64,000 nucleotides of DNA from Burkholderiales bacterium. GTDB lineage: Bacteria; Pseudomonadota; Gammaproteobacteria; Burkholderiales; Casimicrobiaceae. Below the pieces are notes generated by a model. That model had not been told where the DNA came from. It saw only the letters and a program-made list of their open reading frames with translations, and did no database searches. The stretch covers positions 51,853 to 115,852 of the forward strand of contig JAICKU010000002.1 of assembly GCA_025927765.1 (NCBI GenBank). The letters are read 5' to 3'. The translations under genes and the position numbers were made by a program. Within the stretch, counting starts at the first letter, position 1; each line of letters opens with the position of its first letter. Shown here piece after piece: positions 20,529 through 34,174 of the stretch.

Positions 20529-21692
20529 ATGGCCACGAACCCCAGCGAGACTCCTCCCGTCATCAAGCCGAAGAAATCGGTCGCACTCTCGGGTGTTGCC
20601 GCCGGCAACACCGCGCTTTGCACGGTGGGCCGCAGCGGCAACGACCTGCACTATCGCGGCTACGACATCCTCGATATCGCCGCGTCGGCCGAATTCGAGG
20701 AGATCGCGTACCTGCTCGTGCACGGGCAATTGCCGACGCGCGCCGAGCTCGCCGCGTATCACGAAAAGCTCGCGTCGCTGCGCGGCATTCCCGCGCCGGT
20801 GCGCAACGTCCTCGAGCAGATTCCCGCGTCCGCGCATCCGATGGACGTGATGCGCACCGCGTGCTCGATGCTCGGCACCGTGCACCCCGAGAACGACGCG
20901 CACGACGCCGCCGGCGCGCGCGACATCGCCGACCGGCTGATCGCGTCGTTCGGCTCGATGCTGCTCTATTGGTATCACTACAGCCGGGACGGCAAGCGCA
21001 TCGACGTCGAAACCGGCGACCGCTCGATCGCTGCACACTTCCTGCACCTGCTGCACGGCAAGCCGCCGTCGGAACGGTGGATCCGCGCGATGGACACGTC
21101 GCTCAACCTCTATGCCGAGCACGAGTTCAACGCGTCGACGTTCACCGCGCGCGTGATCGCCGGCACCGGCTCCGACATGTACTCGGCGATCACCGGCGCC
21201 ATCGGCGCGCTGCGCGGACCGAAGCACGGCGGCGCGAACGAGTTCTCGTTCGAGGTGCAGCAGCGCTACGCGAATCCCGACGAGGCCGAGGCCGACATTC
21301 GCCGGCGCGTCGGCGCGCGCGAAGTCGTGATCGGCTTCGGGCATCCGGTGTACACGATCGCCGATCCGCGCAACAAGATCATCAAGGACGTGGCGCGCGA
21401 GCTGTCGCAGGCGGCCGGCGACACGAAGATGTACGACATTGCCGAGCGCCTCGAGTCGGTGATGTGGGACGCGAAGAAGATGTTCCCGAACCTCGACTGG
21501 TTCTCCGCGGTGAGCTACCACATGATGGGCGTCCCGACGTCGATGTTCACGCCGCTCTTCGTCATCTCGCGCACGTCCGGCTGGTCCGCGCACGTGATCG
21601 AGCAGCGCGAGGACGGCAAGATCATCCGGCCGTCCGCGAACTACGTGGGCCCGGAGGATCGCAAGTTCGTGCCCGTCGACCAACGAGCCTGA
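20529..21692 (+). CDS. prpC: 2-methylcitrate synthase
   Basis: [60 protein letters not shown]...; directly follows prpB. Confidence 0.95.
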   Translation: MATNPSETPPVIKPKKSVALSGVAAGNTALCTVGRSGNDLHYRGYDILDIAASAEFEEIAYLLVHGQLPTRAELAAYHEKLASLRGIPAPVRNVLEQIPASAHPMDVMRTACSMLGTVHPENDAHDAAGARDIADRLIASFGSMLLYWYHYSRDGKRIDVETGDRSIAAHFLHLLHGKPPSERWIRAMDTSLNLYAEHEFNASTFTARVIAGTGSDMYSAITGAIGALRGPKHGGANEFSFEVQQRYANPDEAEADIRRRVGAREVVIGFGHPVYTIADPRNKIIKDVARELSQAAGDTKMYDIAERLESVMWDAKKMFPNLDWFSAVSYHMMGVPTSMFTPLFVISRTSGWSAHVIEQREDGKIIRPSANYVGPEDRKFVPVDQRA

Positions 21693-21696
21693 TGAC

Positions 21697-23139
21697 ATGT
21701 CCGCCACCACCCCCAACGCCGCCCGCCCCGCCCCCGACCAGGTGCTGGTCGACATCGCCGACTACGTCGCGAACTACACGATCGCGAGCGAAGAGGCGTA
21801 CCGGACCGCGCACTACGACCTGCTCGACACGCTCGGCTGCGGCTTCGAAGCGCTTTCGTATCCCGCGTGCACGAAGCTCCTCGGGCCGATCGTGCCCGGC
21901 ACCGTCGTGCCGAATGGCGCGAAAGTGCCCGGGACGCCATACCAGCTCGACCCCGTGCAAGCGGCGTTCAACCTGGGCGCGACGATCCGCTGGCTCGACT
22001 TCAACGACACGTGGCTCGCCGCCGAATGGGGCCATCCGTCCGACAACCTGGGCGGCATCCTGATGACCGCCGACTGGCTGTCGCGCAACGCGATCGCCCA
22101 GGGGCGCTCGCCGCTGTGCGTCGCCGACGTGCTCACTGCGATGATCAAGGCGCACGAGATCCAGGGCGTGATCGCGTTGCAGAACGGCTTCAACCGCGTC
22201 GGCCTCGACCACGTCGTGCTGGTGAAGGTCGCAACGACCGCAGTCGTCGCGCAGATGCTGGGCCTGTCGCGGGACGAGATCATCAATGCCGTGTCGCTCG
22301 CGTTCGTCGACGGTCAGAGCCTGCGCACGTATCGGCATGCGCCGAACACCGGGTCGCGCAAGAGCTGGGCGGCCGGCGACGCCACGTCGCGCGGCGTGCG
22401 CCTCGCGCTGATCGCGAAGACCGGCGAGATGGGCTATCCGTCGGTGCTGACGGCGAAGACCTGGGGCTTCTACGACGTGCTCTTCAAGGGCCAGCCGTTC
22501 CGTTTCGACCGCCCGTACGGCAGCTACGTGATGGAGAACGTGCTCTTCAAGATCAGCTTTCCGGCCGAATTCCACGCACAGACGGCGGTCGAATGTGCCA
22601 TGCAGTTGCATCCGCTCGTTCGCGATCGCCTGAAGGACGTGCGGCGCGTCACCATCCGCACGCACGAATCGGCGATCCGCATCATCGACAAGACGGGCCC
22701 GCTCGCCAATCCCGCGGACCGCGACCACTGCATCCAGTACATGGTGGCGGTGCCGATGATCTTCGGGCACTTGACCGCAGCCGACTACGAGGACGCCGTC
22801 GCCGCCGATCCGCGCATCGACGCGCTGCGCGACAAGATGGTGTGCGTGGAGGATGCGCAGTTCTCGCGCGACTACCTCGACCCGAACAAGCGCTCGATCG
22901 CCAACGCGATCACCGTCGAGTTCAACGACGGCACCCGCACGCCGGAAGTGGTCGTCGAATATCCGATCGGCCATCGCCGCCGCCGCGAGGAGGGCATTCC
23001 GCTCTTGCTCGAGAAGTTCCGCGTGAACCTCGCGCGCCGCTTCGCGGCAAAGCAGCAGCAGGCGATCCTCGACGTCGCGCTGGATCGAAAGCGGCTGGCG
23101 GCGATGGCGGTGAACGAGTTCGTGGATCTCCTGGTGTGA
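21697..23139 (+). CDS. prpD: 2-methylcitrate dehydratase (MmgE/PrpD family)
   Basis: [67 protein letters not shown]; PrpD. Confidence 0.95.
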   Translation: MSATTPNAARPAPDQVLVDIADYVANYTIASEEAYRTAHYDLLDTLGCGFEALSYPACTKLLGPIVPGTVVPNGAKVPGTPYQLDPVQAAFNLGATIRWLDFNDTWLAAEWGHPSDNLGGILMTADWLSRNAIAQGRSPLCVADVLTAMIKAHEIQGVIALQNGFNRVGLDHVVLVKVATTAVVAQMLGLSRDEIINAVSLAFVDGQSLRTYRHAPNTGSRKSWAAGDATSRGVRLALIAKTGEMGYPSVLTAKTWGFYDVLFKGQPFRFDRPYGSYVMENVLFKISFPAEFHAQTAVECAMQLHPLVRDRLKDVRRVTIRTHESAIRIIDKTGPLANPADRDHCIQYMVAVPMIFGHLTAADYEDAVAADPRIDALRDKMVCVEDAQFSRDYLDPNKRSIANAITVEFNDGTRTPEVVVEYPIGHRRRREEGIPLLLEKFRVNLARRFAAKQQQAILDVALDRKRLAAMAVNEFVDLLV

Positions 23140-23140
23140 C

Positions 23141-23722
23141 GTGAGCGCAACCCTGCCTCGCCGGTCGTCGGTCGCGTTGCTGCTCGCGCTCTTCGCGCTG
23201 CCCGCCTGCGCCACCGACTTCCCCCATCTCAAGCCCGGATTGTGGGAAATGCAGCGCTCGTCCGACCGCCCGGGGGAGCCGCCCAATCGCGCGACGATGT
23301 GCCTCGACGATTCCGTGCAGAAGGAGATGTTCGACATGGGCGCGGGCGCGATGCAGGGCATGTGCAGCAGGCACGACTTCAAGTTCTCCGGCAATCGCGC
23401 GACCGGCGACTTCGTGTGCACGATGGGCGGCAGCACGATGCATTCGAAGTCGACGATGGTGCTCACCGGCAACACCGCCTATCGCACGGAAATCGTCACG
23501 ACGTACGAACCGCCGATGATGGGCCACGCACGCACGAAGACCGTCATCACGGCGAAGCACCTCGGCGCCTGCAAGCCGGGACAGCGGCCGGGCGACCTCG
23601 TGCTGCCGAATGGCCAGACGATGAACATGCACGACGTCATCACCGGAGCGCGCAACGCGCAGCGCGCGGCCCCGCCGAACACGCAACCGGGCGCGCGCAG
23701 GCCCGCGCCGCTCCAAAGATAG
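23141..23722 (+). CDS. DUF3617-type secreted protein
   Basis: Signal peptide then [67 protein letters not shown] typical of DUF3617; GTG start. Confidence 0.8.
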   Translation: MSATLPRRSSVALLLALFALPACATDFPHLKPGLWEMQRSSDRPGEPPNRATMCLDDSVQKEMFDMGAGAMQGMCSRHDFKFSGNRATGDFVCTMGGSTMHSKSTMVLTGNTAYRTEIVTTYEPPMMGHARTKTVITAKHLGACKPGQRPGDLVLPNGQTMNMHDVITGARNAQRAAPPNTQPGARRPAPLQR

Positions 23723-23735
23723 AACGGACCCCACG

Positions 23736-26498
<2,763 letters not shown>

Positions 26499-26509
26499 CT
26501 TCCTCTCCC

Positions 26510-27391
26510 GTGGCAGCGCATCCGTTGCGGCATGCGCTGCCGCTCTTCCTGGTCGCGGGCCTTTGCCTGTCGTCGCTCGATGCAACGGCGAAGTGGCTCG
26601 TGCGCGACCATTCGCTGTGGGTGGTCGTGTGGGCGCGCTACGTCGGCCAGATGCTGGTCGTCACGCCGTTCGCGTGGCAGCGCGCCGGACGCGGCTTCTG
26701 GCGGGCGCGCAAGCCCGGGATGCAGCTTCTGCGCTCGCTCTTCCTGCTGCTCGCCACGCTCGGTTTCTGGGGTGGCCTGCGCTACCTGCCGCTCGCCGAA
26801 GCGTCGAGCATCACGTTCCTGGCACCCACGTTCGTCGTGCTGCTGTCGTGGCCGATCCTGCACGAGCGCGCGACGCGCGCCCGCCAGATCGCCTCCACCG
26901 CAGGCTTCATCGGCATCCTGATCCTGCTGCGTCCGGGTTCCGCGGTGATGCATCCGGCGGTGCTGCTGCTGCTCGCCGCGGCGCTGTCGAACGCGCTGTA
27001 CCAGCTGCTGACGCGCAAGCTCCTCGACGAGTCGCCGTACACCACGCTCTTCTACAGCGCCGTCGTCGGCACCGTTGCGATGACGCTGGCGCTGCCGTTC
27101 ACGATCGACGTCGCGCACCTGATGTCCGTGGGCGTTGGCCCGCTCGCGCTGCTCGGCGTGCTCGCCGGCCTCGGGCATTACGCGATGACGAACGCGTATC
27201 TGACGGCGCCCGCGTCGCTGCTGACGCCCTTCACGTACCTGCAGATCCTGTGGGCAACGGCATTCGGCTACCTGCTGTTCGACCAGCACCCGGATGCGCT
27301 GTCCGCGCTCGGCATGGCGATCGTCGTCGCGAGCGGCGTGGCGCTCGCGGCGTGGGAGCGCCAGTCGATGCGTCCCGCCGCCGCCCGTTGA
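26510..27391 (+). CDS. EamA/DMT family transporter
   Basis: About 10 TM segments; FLVAGLCLSSLDATAKWLVRDHSLWVVVWARYVGQMLVV...LPLAEASSITFLAPTFVVLLSWPILHE; GTG start inferred. Confidence 0.85.
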   Translation: MAAHPLRHALPLFLVAGLCLSSLDATAKWLVRDHSLWVVVWARYVGQMLVVTPFAWQRAGRGFWRARKPGMQLLRSLFLLLATLGFWGGLRYLPLAEASSITFLAPTFVVLLSWPILHERATRARQIASTAGFIGILILLRPGSAVMHPAVLLLLAAALSNALYQLLTRKLLDESPYTTLFYSAVVGTVAMTLALPFTIDVAHLMSVGVGPLALLGVLAGLGHYAMTNAYLTAPASLLTPFTYLQILWATAFGYLLFDQHPDALSALGMAIVVASGVALAAWERQSMRPAAAR

Positions 27392-27540
27392 ACGGCTGTT
27401 GTATTTGCGTTGCACAACAAGTTCTCGCCGGTCGCGAGCGTCCCCGGTTTTGCTGCACCGCAGCGCGCATGCGGACTAGAATGTTTGGTGCGGCGTGCAA
27501 CCCACCTTACGCCCACCATTTCATTCCCAGGAGAACATCG

Positions 27541-27975
27541 ATGAAGAACGGAACGTTGGCCGCGCTCGCAGCCGTGGCGCTCGCCATGACGCTCGCGGCC
27601 TGCGGACAGCAGTCCGAACAGGCGGCAGACAAGGCGAAGGCCTCGGCCGCCGCCGCGGCGGATTCGGCCGCCACCGCCGCGAAGGATGCGGCCAACGCCG
27701 CCGGTGCGGCGGCGAAGGACGCGGCGAGCGCCACTACGGAAGCCGCCAAGGACGCGACGAACGCCACTGCCGACGCCGCGAAGTCGGCGGCCGACGCCAC
27801 CAAGGAAGCCGCAGACAAGGCCGCCGACGCGACCAAGGATGCAGGTGCGAAGGCCGCCGACGCGACGAAGGAAGCGGCGGACAAGGCCGCCGAGGCGAGC
27901 AAGGACGCCGCCGCGAAGGCCGACGACGCCGCGAAGAAGGCCAACGAAGCCGCGAAGGAAGAAGCCAAGAAGTAA
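27541..27975 (+). CDS. Ala/Lys/Asp-rich LEA-like lipoprotein
   Basis: MKNGTLAALAAVALAMTLAACGQQ lipobox (LAAC) followed by repeated AADATKEAADKAADATKDAGAKAADATKEAADKAAEASKD 11-mer-like units. Confidence 0.8.
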   Translation: MKNGTLAALAAVALAMTLAACGQQSEQAADKAKASAAAAADSAATAAKDAANAAGAAAKDAASATTEAAKDATNATADAAKSAADATKEAADKAADATKDAGAKAADATKEAADKAAEASKDAAAKADDAAKKANEAAKEEAKK

Positions 27976-27995
27976 GCGATGCTTCGGGTCAACGT

Positions 27996-28023
27996 GAAAC
28001 GGCCGTCTTCGGACGGCCGTTTC
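27996..28023 (+). terminator. Rho-independent terminator-like hairpin
   Basis: gaaacggccgtc-ttcg-gacggccgtttc perfect 12-bp stem, followed by gcttt. Confidence 0.8.
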
Positions 28024-28148
28024 GCTTTGGCGCGCCCCTCCGGCGCCCCGCCGGTCGGGCGAGGCGCGTGCTTGGCATCACGCTTGCACACGCGCACACC
28101 GCTGTCGCGTGAAAGCGCAGCCCTTCGCCACGAATGGGACGGACCGCC

Positions 28149-29198
28149 ATGCAAGTGTCGACCGTCGTGACCCGCACGCCCGCCGGCAGCGCCGAGCTCG
28201 CCGCGCCGGCGCACGGCCTGTCGCTCACACAGCGCCGGTTTCTGACGCTGCTCGACAGCGCCTGCTCGATCGAGGCGCTGGCCGCGCGCCAACCGGGCGA
28301 CGCCGAGAAGCTCCAGCGCGACCTGGCGCGCCTCGCGAGCCTCGGCCTCGTCGCGTTCGATACGCCCGCCGCCAACGACGCGCACGCCGCGCTCGACACC
28401 GTCCGGCTCGGCCCGCCCGGCGCGTCGTCGCGGCTGCCGTACATCCTCGCGCCGCTCGTCGCGGCCCTGCTCGGCCTCGTCGCGTGGCATTTCCTCGCGT
28501 CGTCGCCGGCGCCTGCGCCGGCGCACAGCCCCGACACGCCGCATGCCGTCGCGTCGCCGCCGACCCCGCAGCGTGCGGCGTCACCGGCCGACGCGATCGC
28601 GACCCGGGTACTGCTGAGCGACCCGGCGCCGGCGCATCCGCGCGAGGCCGTCAAGGAGCCGCCGAGGGCCAAGCCGGTCGAAACGGAACCCAGGGCCGCG
28701 CCGGTCGACGCGTCCACTCCAGCACCCCTGCCGACGCTGCAGCCCATCGAAACCCGCCTGACGCCGCAGCCGTTCGTCGCCGCACCCATCGCGCTGCCCG
28801 TCGTGCGGCGCAGCCCGGCGCAGGAACTGCCTGCGCCGGTGCCGGGCGACGTTGCGCCGGCCAAGACCGATGGTCACGCGATGCCGCCGCCGGTCCACGT
28901 CGCGAGCGCGACCCCGGCGGCTGCGGCGCTCGTGCGCTCGCCGCCGCGCAAGCTCGTGCCCATCGCCCAGGAACCGCCGTCGTTTCCGCGCGAAGCGATG
29001 GCGGCGGGCCTCGCGAGCGGCAACGTGAAGGCGCGCCTGACCATCGACGCGAAAGGCAGCGTCAGCAGCGTCGATATCGACGAGGCGTCGCACCGCGCGT
29101 TCGATCGCGCCGTGCGCGACGCACTGTCGCGCTGGCGCTTCGAAGCGGGCGCGGCGGGCCGCACGACGACCGTCGACGTCGCCTTCAGGCGCGACTGA
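28149..29198 (+). CDS. TonB-family protein with N-terminal winged-helix-like segment
   Basis: HGLSLTQRRFLTLLDSACSIEALAARQPGDAEKLQRDLARLASLGLVAFD, single TM (LPYILAPLVAALLGLVAWHFL), Pro-rich linker, C-terminal FPREAMAAGLASGNVKARLTIDAKGSVSSVDI...ALSRWRFEAG TonB C-domain pattern. Confidence 0.7.
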   Translation: MQVSTVVTRTPAGSAELAAPAHGLSLTQRRFLTLLDSACSIEALAARQPGDAEKLQRDLARLASLGLVAFDTPAANDAHAALDTVRLGPPGASSRLPYILAPLVAALLGLVAWHFLASSPAPAPAHSPDTPHAVASPPTPQRAASPADAIATRVLLSDPAPAHPREAVKEPPRAKPVETEPRAAPVDASTPAPLPTLQPIETRLTPQPFVAAPIALPVVRRSPAQELPAPVPGDVAPAKTDGHAMPPPVHVASATPAAAALVRSPPRKLVPIAQEPPSFPREAMAAGLASGNVKARLTIDAKGSVSSVDIDEASHRAFDRAVRDALSRWRFEAGAAGRTTTVDVAFRRD

Positions 29199-29260
29199 CG
29201 CATCGCGCGCGACGCGCTTCTCGCGAGGGGCACAGCAGACGCGACAGGTAAAATCGGCGG

Positions 29261-30217
29261 ATGGACGACGTCGCGGCACGCGCGCATTCGGATTCGCAGG
29301 AAGGCTTCGTCGGCGCAGCGACGAACGCGCGGCGCGACACGCGAAAGGCGGACTTCGAGCTGTCGAAACTGCGCAAGCGTTTGCGCCGCCAGGTCGGCCA
29401 GGCGATCGCCGATTTCGCGATGATCGACGCCGGCGACCGCGTGATGGTGTGCCTGTCCGGCGGCAAGGACAGCTACGGCCTGCTCGACATCCTGCTCACG
29501 TTGCGCGAGAGGTCGCCCGCGCCGTTCGAGATCGTCGCCGTCAACCTCGACCAGAAGCAGCCGGGCTTTCCCGCCGACGTGCTGCCCACGTACCTCCGTG
29601 CGCGCGACATTGCGTTTCGCATCGTCGAGCAGGATACGTACAGCGTGGTCAAGCGCGTGATCCCGGAAGGGCGCACGATGTGCTCGCTGTGCTCGCGGCT
29701 GCGCCGCGGCGTGCTGTATCGCGTCGCGGGCGAGATCGGCGCGACGAAGATCGCGCTCGGCCATCATCGCGACGACATCCTCGCGACGTTCTTCCTGAAC
29801 CTCTTCCACGGCGGCAAGCTGAAGACGATGCCGCCGAAGCTCGAGTCGGACGACGGCATGCACGTCGTGATCCGGCCGCTCGCCTACGTGCGCGAGCGGG
29901 ACCTCGCGCGCTACGCCGAGGCTTGCGCGTTCCCGCTGATCCCTTGCACGCTGTGCGGTTCGCAGGAAAACCTGCAGCGCAAGCAGGTGGCGGCGATGCT
30001 GCGCGAATGGGAGAAGCGCTTTCCCGGCCGCATCGAATCGATCTTCAACGCGATGGGAAACGTCGTGCCGACGCATCTGCTCGACACGTCGCTGCACGAC
30101 TTCGCGGCCGTGCATGCGACCGGCATGGCATCACCCGACGGCGACCGCGCGTTCGACTCCGACGACGCGCCTGCGCCGCGACCGCCGTTCGTCGACGAAG
30201 ACGACGCCGACGATTGA
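29261..30217 (+). CDS. ttcA: tRNA 2-thiocytidine(32) synthetase TtcA
   Basis: [44 protein letters not shown]...[55 protein letters not shown]. Confidence 0.96.
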   Translation: MDDVAARAHSDSQEGFVGAATNARRDTRKADFELSKLRKRLRRQVGQAIADFAMIDAGDRVMVCLSGGKDSYGLLDILLTLRERSPAPFEIVAVNLDQKQPGFPADVLPTYLRARDIAFRIVEQDTYSVVKRVIPEGRTMCSLCSRLRRGVLYRVAGEIGATKIALGHHRDDILATFFLNLFHGGKLKTMPPKLESDDGMHVVIRPLAYVRERDLARYAEACAFPLIPCTLCGSQENLQRKQVAAMLREWEKRFPGRIESIFNAMGNVVPTHLLDTSLHDFAAVHATGMASPDGDRAFDSDDAPAPRPPFVDEDDADD

Positions 30218-30229
30218 GCGCGCGACGCG

Positions 30230-30928
30230 TCAGTGCTGGATCGTGTGGCGGTCCTGGCCGAACAGGATCCTGCGCGCTTCGTCGTCGCTCACCGACGGCT
30301 TCACGTTGACCTCTTTCGCGAGCTCGTAGGCGCGCTTCGTCGCCGGGCGCGCCGCGATCGCTTCGCGCCAGCGCTTCAGGTCGGGAAAGTCGTCGATGTC
30401 CTGCCCCTGCCGGGCCGGCTGGACCCACGGATAGCAGGCGATGTCCGCGATCGAATAGTCGCCAACGATGAATCGGCGACCGTGCAGCTGCTTGTCGAGC
30501 ACCGCGTAGAGGCGTCCCGTTTCCTTCACGTAGCGCTCGGTCGGATACACGAGCCGCTCCGGCGCGTAATGCGCGAAGTGATGGTTCTGCCCGGCCATTG
30601 GACCGAGGCCCGCCATCTGCCAGAACAGCCACTGGATGCATTGCCAGCGCTCGCGCGCGCCGTGCGGGATCAACTGGCCGGTCTTGTCGGCGAGGTAGAG
30701 CAGGATCGCCCCGGATTCGAACAGCGGCAGCGGACCGCCGCCGATCGCGGGGGCGTGATCCACGATCGCGGGAATACGGTTGTTCGGCGAGATCGCGAGG
30801 AACTCGGACGTGAACTGCTCGCCCTTCGAGATGTTGACGGGCTTCAGCGTGTACGGCAGGCCCGTCTCCTCGAGGTACATCGTGATCTTGTGGCCGTTGG
30901 GGGTGGTCCAGTAGTAGAGGTCGAGCAT
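30230..30928 (-). CDS. Glutathione S-transferase family protein (YfcG-like)
   Basis: MLDLYYWTTPNGHKITMYLEETGLPYTLKPVNISKGEQFTSEFLAISPNNRIPAIVDH. Confidence 0.92.
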   Translation of the reverse strand: MLDLYYWTTPNGHKITMYLEETGLPYTLKPVNISKGEQFTSEFLAISPNNRIPAIVDHAPAIGGGPLPLFESGAILLYLADKTGQLIPHGARERWQCIQWLFWQMAGLGPMAGQNHHFAHYAPERLVYPTERYVKETGRLYAVLDKQLHGRRFIVGDYSIADIACYPWVQPARQGQDIDDFPDLKRWREAIAARPATKRAYELAKEVNVKPSVSDDEARRILFGQDRHTIQH

Positions 30929-30937
30929 CGTCAGGGA

Positions 30938-31717
30938 TCAGAAAGTACCCGGGTAGGCGCCGCCGTCGGCGAGAATGTTCTGCCCGACGATGAAGCCCGC
31001 GTGCGTGCTGCAGAGGAACGCGCAGATCTCGCCGAACTCGCCTGGTGCGCCGAAGCGTCCCGACGGGTTCGCCGCCATCGCGGCGTCGCGTGCCACGTCA
31101 TACGTGGTGCCCGCCGCTTTCGCACGGCCTTCGAGCGTCACGCGCAGGCGGTCGGTGGCGAACTGTCCCGGCAGCAGGTTGTTGATCGTCACGTTGTGGC
31201 GCGCGACCTTGCGCGCAAGGCCGGCGACGAAGCCGGTCAGGCCCGAGCGCGCGCCGTTCGACAGGCCGAGCACGTCGATCGGCGCCTTCACCGCCCCCGA
31301 CGTGATGTTCACGATGCGCCCGAACTTGCGCTCGATCATCGTATCGATCGTCGCCTTGATGAGCTCGATCGGCGTCAGCATGTTCGCGTCCAGCGCGCGG
31401 ATCCACGCGGCGCGATCCCAGTCGCGAAAATCGCCGGGGGGCGGGCCGCCGGCGTTGTTGACGAGGATGTCGGGTTGCGGGCAGGCGGCCAGCGCCTTTG
31501 CGCGTCCGTCGGGCGTGGTGATGTCGCATGCGACCCACTGCACCGCACGCCCGGTCGCCTCGCCGATGTCCGCCGCCGTCTTCGCGACTTCGCTCTCGGT
31601 GCGCGCGCAGATCGTCACGTCGACGCCTTCACGCGCGAGCGCTTCCGCACAGCCGCGTCCGAGGCCCTTGCTCGCGGCACACACCAGCGCGCGTCGTCCC
31701 TCGATGCCGAGATCCAT
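30938..31717 (-). CDS. SDR family oxidoreductase
   Basis: MDLGIEGRRALVCAASKGLGRGCAEALAREGVDVTICARTESEVAKTAADI...DILVNNAGGPPPGDF. Confidence 0.9.
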   Translation of the reverse strand: MDLGIEGRRALVCAASKGLGRGCAEALAREGVDVTICARTESEVAKTAADIGEATGRAVQWVACDITTPDGRAKALAACPQPDILVNNAGGPPPGDFRDWDRAAWIRALDANMLTPIELIKATIDTMIERKFGRIVNITSGAVKAPIDVLGLSNGARSGLTGFVAGLARKVARHNVTINNLLPGQFATDRLRVTLEGRAKAAGTTYDVARDAAMAANPSGRFGAPGEFGEICAFLCSTHAGFIVGQNILADGGAYPGTF

Positions 31718-31731
31718 CGCCTCCTCCTGTT

Positions 31732-33003
31732 TCAGCCCACGAGTTGCGGAACGCTCGCGCGGCGCAGGTTCACGACGGTGGCGAGCGTCACGGCGAGCAG
31801 CGCGCCGATCACGAACAGCACGTCGCGTGCGAGCCCGTGGTCGAGCATCGCGCCAAACCACACCGGCCCGAGCATCGATCCGATGTCGAGCCCCGAATAG
31901 ACGAAGCCGTACACGCGGCCGGTGGCGCCACGCGGCGTCGTGTTGCGCACGATCAGGTCGCGCGACGGCGACGTCGTGCCGAGCGCGAAGCCGATGGCGG
32001 CGAAGAGCGGCACGAGCGCCGCGGCCGCGACGGCGCCGCTCGCCGCGAACACGACGAGCAGTGCCGAGATCGACAACCCGATCACCGCGACGCGATCGTG
32101 ACGCGTCGTGTGCACGGCGAGGAAGCCGCCCGTCGCGATGCCGGCCGAGCCGCCGAGCAGATACGCCGTCACCGCCGAGGTGCCGAGCACCAGCGGCACG
32201 GCGAAGCCGACGTGCAGCGTCGGCGGCAGGAACGTCGACACGCCCACCGACGCCGTCGTCTGGAACACGAAGTAGAAGAGGCACAGCAGGATCGCCGGCT
32301 GCAGGAAGATCGAGATGCTTCCCCGCAGCGTATGCGAACGCGCGTCGGGCACGCGATGCGACGTCAGCCGTTGCCGCGCGATCGCGAGCACCGCGAGCGC
32401 GACGAGCCCCGCGGCGCCCATCACGAGCAACGCCACTCGCCAACTCACGGCACTGCCGATGCCGAAGCTCACCACCGGCGCGAGCGCGTAGCCGAGATTG
32501 CCACCGATGCCGTGCAGCGAATAGGCGTGCCCGAGCCGGCGCGGCGAGACGTTCGCGTTCAGCACCGCGAAATCGGACGGATGGAACACGCCGTTGCCGG
32601 CACCCATGAGGGCGGCGCAGGGAAACAGCCACCACGGGTTCGGCGCGAGCGCGGCAGCGAGGGTGCCGAAGGCGAGCAGCGACATGCCGCCGAGCAGCAC
32701 CGGGCGCGCACCGACGCGGTCGACGACGAACCCGGCGCAGAATTGGACGATGCCGCTCGCGACGTAGAACGTCGAGGCGACGAGGCCGAGCACCGTCCAC
32801 GACACGCCGAACTCGCCGCGCAGCAGCGGAAACAGCGGCGGCAGCGCGAGTTGCAGGAAGTGCGATGCGGCGTGCGCGAAGCCGATGACGCCGATCACCC
32901 GCGCGTCGCGGCGGAACGAGTCGGCGGACGCGTTATCCAATGGCGGGAACGATGCGGACCTGCAAGGACAAGCATCGACTATAGCGCAAACGACGTGCAG
33001 CAC
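31732..33003 (-). CDS. MFS transporter
   Basis: 12-TM pattern; FAHAASHFLQLALPPLFPLLRGEFGVSWTVLGLVASTFYVASGIVQFCAGFVVDRVGARPVL. Confidence 0.88.
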   Translation of the reverse strand: MLHVVCAIVDACPCRSASFPPLDNASADSFRRDARVIGVIGFAHAASHFLQLALPPLFPLLRGEFGVSWTVLGLVASTFYVASGIVQFCAGFVVDRVGARPVLLGGMSLLAFGTLAAALAPNPWWLFPCAALMGAGNGVFHPSDFAVLNANVSPRRLGHAYSLHGIGGNLGYALAPVVSFGIGSAVSWRVALLVMGAAGLVALAVLAIARQRLTSHRVPDARSHTLRGSISIFLQPAILLCLFYFVFQTTASVGVSTFLPPTLHVGFAVPLVLGTSAVTAYLLGGSAGIATGGFLAVHTTRHDRVAVIGLSISALLVVFAASGAVAAAALVPLFAAIGFALGTTSPSRDLIVRNTTPRGATGRVYGFVYSGLDIGSMLGPVWFGAMLDHGLARDVLFVIGALLAVTLATVVNLRRASVPQLVG

Positions 33004-33067
33004 CGGGCGTCGGGCAAGATGAGCGGCGTGCGCCGTCCATCATTCGAGAACACGAGGAACCCAAGAG

Positions 33068-33475
33068 ATGACCGATCCAATTCACAAAACCGACGACGAG
33101 TGGAAGGCGCAGTTGACGCCCGAGCAGTACCGCGTCACGCGCCAGAAAGGCACCGAGCGCCCGTTCACCGGCGCGTACTGGGACAACGAGGCCGCGGGCA
33201 CGTACCGCTGCGTGTGCTGCGGCACGCCGCTCTTCCAATCGGACACCAAGTTCGACGCCGGGTGCGGCTGGCCGTCGTTCAACGCGCCCATGGACGAGGC
33301 GAACGTGCGCGAGCACGAGGACACGTCGTACAACATGCGGCGCACCGAGGTCGTGTGCGCGAACTGCGAAGCGCATCTCGGGCACGTGTTTCCCGACGGC
33401 CCGGCGCCCACTGGGCTTCGCTACTGCATGAACTCGGCGTCGCTCGACTTCGAGCCGAAAGGCGAGAAGCCGTAG
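33068..33475 (+). CDS. msrB: Peptide-methionine (R)-S-oxide reductase MsrB
   Basis: [64 protein letters not shown]...[11 protein letters not shown]. Confidence 0.97.
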   Translation: MTDPIHKTDDEWKAQLTPEQYRVTRQKGTERPFTGAYWDNEAAGTYRCVCCGTPLFQSDTKFDAGCGWPSFNAPMDEANVREHEDTSYNMRRTEVVCANCEAHLGHVFPDGPAPTGLRYCMNSASLDFEPKGEKP

Positions 33476-33478
33476 GTC

Positions 33479-34174
33479 CTACTTCGCCACGCGCGCGTCG
33501 CCGTCGCCGCCCAGCGCGCGCGCGATGAACGCACCCGCAGCCACGATCTCGTCGATGACCGCGCTGTGCTCCATCGGGTACGCGCGCCATTCGACGTGCC
33601 AGCCTTCGGCGTTCAGCACGTCGCGCGAGCGCTCGCCCCATTCATATGCGACCACCGGATCGTGCGTGCCGTGTGCCATGAAGATCGGCACGTCGCGATT
33701 CGCGGCGGAGGCCTCGCCGCCGATGCGCTCGGCGGCGACGAGGTATGTCGACAGCGCAACGATGCCGCCAAGGCGCTCGGGATAACGAAGGCCCGCGTAG
33801 AGCGCGATCGCGCCACCCTGCGAGAAGCCGGCGAGCAGCATGCGGCGCGCCGCGATGCCGCGCTCGGTTTCGCGGGCCAGCAGCGCGCCGATCTGCGCCT
33901 GCGAGCGGCGCACGCCCTCGACGTCGGCGCGCTCGGACAGATTGGCCTGCCGGATGTCGTACCACGCGCGCATCTGCATGCCGTTGTTGATCGTGACCGG
34001 CATGACGGGCGCGTGCGGGAACAGGAACCGGATCGCGAGATTCGAAGGCAACGCGAGCGAAGGCACGACTTCGGACCAGCCGCGGCCGTCGTCGCCGATG
34101 CCGTGCATCCAGATCACCGTCGCGTCGGGATTCGGTGCGGTTTCGATTTCGATCGCGGGAAGGAGGTCCGTCAT
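33479..34174 (-). CDS. Alpha/beta hydrolase, carboxylesterase/phospholipase family
   Basis: ATVIWMHGIGDDGRGWSEVVPSL...LLAGFSQGGAIALYAGLRYPERLGGIVALSTYL. Confidence 0.92.
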   Translation of the reverse strand: MTDLLPAIEIETAPNPDATVIWMHGIGDDGRGWSEVVPSLALPSNLAIRFLFPHAPVMPVTINNGMQMRAWYDIRQANLSERADVEGVRRSQAQIGALLARETERGIAARRMLLAGFSQGGAIALYAGLRYPERLGGIVALSTYLVAAERIGGEASAANRDVPIFMAHGTHDPVVAYEWGERSRDVLNAEGWHVEWRAYPMEHSAVIDEIVAAGAFIARALGGDGDARVAK

